NCBI GenBank assembly: GCA_040216635.1
Contig: JAVJOU010000026.1
Span: 62,001 to 126,000, forward strand
DNA: 64,000 bases
Reading direction: 5' to 3'
Origin: UBA1479 sp040216635
Lineage (GTDB): Bacteria > Pseudomonadota > Alphaproteobacteria > Rhodospirillales > Casp-alpha2
Under the pieces are notes generated by a model. It did not search any database and was not told the origin of the DNA. It worked only from the letters and a program-made list of their open reading frames with translations. A program made the position numbers and the translations under genes. Shown here one piece after another: positions 62,447-64,000 of this stretch (position 1 is its first letter; the number at the start of each line of letters is the position of its first letter).

Positions 62447-63895
62447 ATGTCCATGACAGCACAAAAGATTGCCCAAGCCGTCGATCAACGGGCCGCAGCG
62501 CTTCTCTGGTTGGTTTTGGCCGCCTGGGCCGCCTTTATGCTGATCATCAAATTTCGGCTGGCCCATTATGGTCTCGCAACGGATGACATCTACAACTACG
62601 CCAACGCCCTTTACAACACGAATTTCTGGGACAAATGGCTCTACGTCGCACGCTATGAAACGGGCCGCGACATGCCTTCCCTGGTCTTCGACCACTGGCA
62701 GCCAACAACTCTTGTTCTTTGGCCGTTCGTCCTTCTATTCGGGCCGCATTCACTGTTGGTCGTTCAAGCGCTGGCCCCGGTTTGGGCCGCGTATTGGCTG
62801 TCGCGAATCAGCCAGTTACAGGGGCTCGGCGGCTTCGACCGGCTGATCCTTACAGGCATCTGTTTATTCAGCCCCTACATGATGCTCGCTGTGATGGATT
62901 CAATCGAAGGTTTCCACGCCACGGCCTTGTTGCTGATTTTCGGGGCGCCTCTGGCCTGGGCCGCCGTGATGCGACGGTGGGGTTTGGCCTTGGTGCTGTT
63001 GCTCGTTTTTCTGAATGTGCGCGAGAACGCGGCTCTTCACATTCTCGGTGCCGCTGTTGGCTATTGGATATTTCGCAACGACTATTTCGACAGCACGCGA
63101 CGTAGCTTCATGGCCCTAATCTTGGCGGGGATCGTCTTTTGGATTGGGGTCAAGGGAGCACCAATGCTGGCGAACATATCCAATTTTCACTTCAGCAAAG
63201 TGGGCCACGCGGTCGGCATGTCGGAACTTCTCAAGCTCAATTTCACATCCATCGACAAGGATTGGATTGCCTACCTTCTCGGCTTATGGCCGGCGTTGTT
63301 CGCTCCCGGCGCGCTGATGACCGTCGTGCCGGAATCGATTGTGCTCTTGGTTGCAGGCAAAAAGATCGTCAATTGGTACGGCATGCTTTTGGTTTTCGCG
63401 GGGGCCCTGGCGGCGGTCTTTGGGCTGGCATGGCTCCGCCGCCGCTTTTCCGGGCGCGCGGCACACGCCGCTCTCGGCCTGATCTTGATCCTGCACCTGG
63501 CGCTGCTCATGGTGACCAGCACCCGTAACGTCTTGAACAAGTCAGAGGCGATGATCGAAAAATACGGTTTCCATATCCCCATGGAATCGCTCATCCTGGC
63601 ACGCCAAGCGGTTGACACAGCCTGTCGAATTTCAATTTTTTTTCAGGCGATGAAGGGCTTCGGTGATCTGCCCTATCTTCAATATCCCCACCCGACCCAA
63701 GCGGAATGGGCGCGGTTCATCGTGGTCAGCAAGCGGGGAGATCTGAACCTGCTGCACAATCGGCTGCAACAAGAGTTCGTCACGAATATTTCAAAGGAGT
63801 TGGTGCTGCGGTTCGAGGATAAATTTCTGGCCGTTTACGAACGCCCAACCATGCCTTGCGTCAAAGAAGCGAAACCCAGAACACGCCCTGGCTGA
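62447..63895 (+). CDS. DUF2079 integral membrane protein, paralogue
   Basis: The 482-residue protein is strongly similar to the previous gene across its length, such as HYGLATDDIYNYANALYNTNFWDKWLYVARYETGRDMPSLVFDHWQP. The ATG at 62447 follows a GGGGAGAG; the previous gene ends 43 bp earlier. The pair looks like a tandem duplication that has diverged in the periplasmic loops. As for its paralogue, the role in surface glycan assembly is inference. Confidence 0.85.
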   Translation: MSMTAQKIAQAVDQRAAALLWLVLAAWAAFMLIIKFRLAHYGLATDDIYNYANALYNTNFWDKWLYVARYETGRDMPSLVFDHWQPTTLVLWPFVLLFGPHSLLVVQALAPVWAAYWLSRISQLQGLGGFDRLILTGICLFSPYMMLAVMDSIEGFHATALLLIFGAPLAWAAVMRRWGLALVLLLVFLNVRENAALHILGAAVGYWIFRNDYFDSTRRSFMALILAGIVFWIGVKGAPMLANISNFHFSKVGHAVGMSELLKLNFTSIDKDWIAYLLGLWPALFAPGALMTVVPESIVLLVAGKKIVNWYGMLLVFAGALAAVFGLAWLRRRFSGRAAHAALGLILILHLALLMVTSTRNVLNKSEAMIEKYGFHIPMESLILARQAVDTACRISIFFQAMKGFGDLPYLQYPHPTQAEWARFIVVSKRGDLNLLHNRLQQEFVTNISKELVLRFEDKFLAVYERPTMPCVKEAKPRTRPG

Positions 63896-64000
63896 CTATC
63901 GGTCACATTCGTTCTGACAGAAATCCGTTTCCTTGCGATAAAGCTTTTCGAACAAGTCTTCGTTACGCGCATATATATCGGCAAAGTCGTCAACAAAGAT
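63896..64000 (-). CDS. C-terminal end of an unidentified gene, partial
   Basis: A minus-strand open frame enters from the right edge and ends with TAG at 63896-63898. The 34 visible residues (ending DFCQNECDR) use ordinary codons and include acidic and aromatic residues, but no family can be named. It is convergent with the DUF2079 gene with no gap. It may be a real gene end or a chance frame. Confidence 0.4.
   Translation of the reverse strand: MFVDDFADIYARNEDLFEKLYRKETDFCQNECDR

Overview
The window looks like a chromosomal segment of a GC-rich alphaproteobacterium, most likely a member of the Rhodospirillales or a related order. The evidence is a hemC-hemD-Mic60(mitofilin)-hemY operon, a DUF1674 succinate dehydrogenase assembly factor, a GcvA-type LysR regulator beside a TauD dioxygenase, and the general base composition. 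No species can be named from the sequence alone.

Layout. Positions 1-6.3 kb hold the end of rlmN, DUF427, a GT39 glycosyltransferase, a PAP2 phosphatase, an outer-membrane barrel protein and argG. Positions 6.3-25.5 kb carry mostly housekeeping and stress genes: a monooxygenase/TauD/LysR group, a DUF4143 ATPase, a uracil-DNA glycosylase, an ECF sigma factor with a sigmaE-like promoter, a Tat-exported ferritin-like protein with a cytochrome c, a sirtuin, a tyrosine phosphatase, a HAD hydrolase, ThpR, FIST, a TesA/YbbA/YbbP cluster, a Bax-inhibitor protein, two dehydrogenases and a protein that joins a possible ribbon-helix-helix segment to a J-domain. Positions 25.5-28.8 kb have poorly known proteins and a probable small RNA with anti-Shine-Dalgarno loops.

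Positions 28,954-37,737 form the most notable region: an 8.8-kb integrated element. It is bounded by a perfect 51-bp direct repeat. The right copy lies in an intact tRNA-Thr(CGT) gene; the left copy is the displaced 3' part of that tRNA. The element carries a tyrosine integrase next to the tRNA, a small HTH/excisionase-like gene, a complete type II-C CRISPR-Cas9 system (tracrRNA, cas9, cas1, cas2, 20 repeats and decayed extras), one unknown 112-aa ORF and a zone of iterated palindromes. No other cargo is visible. The CRISPR-Cas9 system is therefore the recognisable payload of a small tRNA-targeting island. The tracrRNA orientation shows that crRNAs are read leftward, towards cas2, while repeat decay suggests new spacers enter at the cas2 side. 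A promoter-like TTGGAC-N17-TACATT inside every repeat would reconcile the two.

Positions 37.8-45.4 kb hold hemY, Mic60, hemD and hemC (leftward) and tsaD, gpsA, a YciI-like protein and a Rieske protein (rightward). Positions 45.4-54.8 kb hold acetyl-CoA synthetase, an M81/MlrC-like peptidase, an XRE/IrrE short-chain acyl-type regulator, a PanE-like protein, a solute-binding-like protein without a signal peptide, a TPR protein and the DUF1674 factor. Positions 54.9-64 kb begin with the rRNA methyltransferase RsmB, followed by a heparinase-like protein and a cell-surface polysaccharide group (O-antigen ligase, GT39 glycosyltransferase, two tandem DUF2079 membrane proteins).
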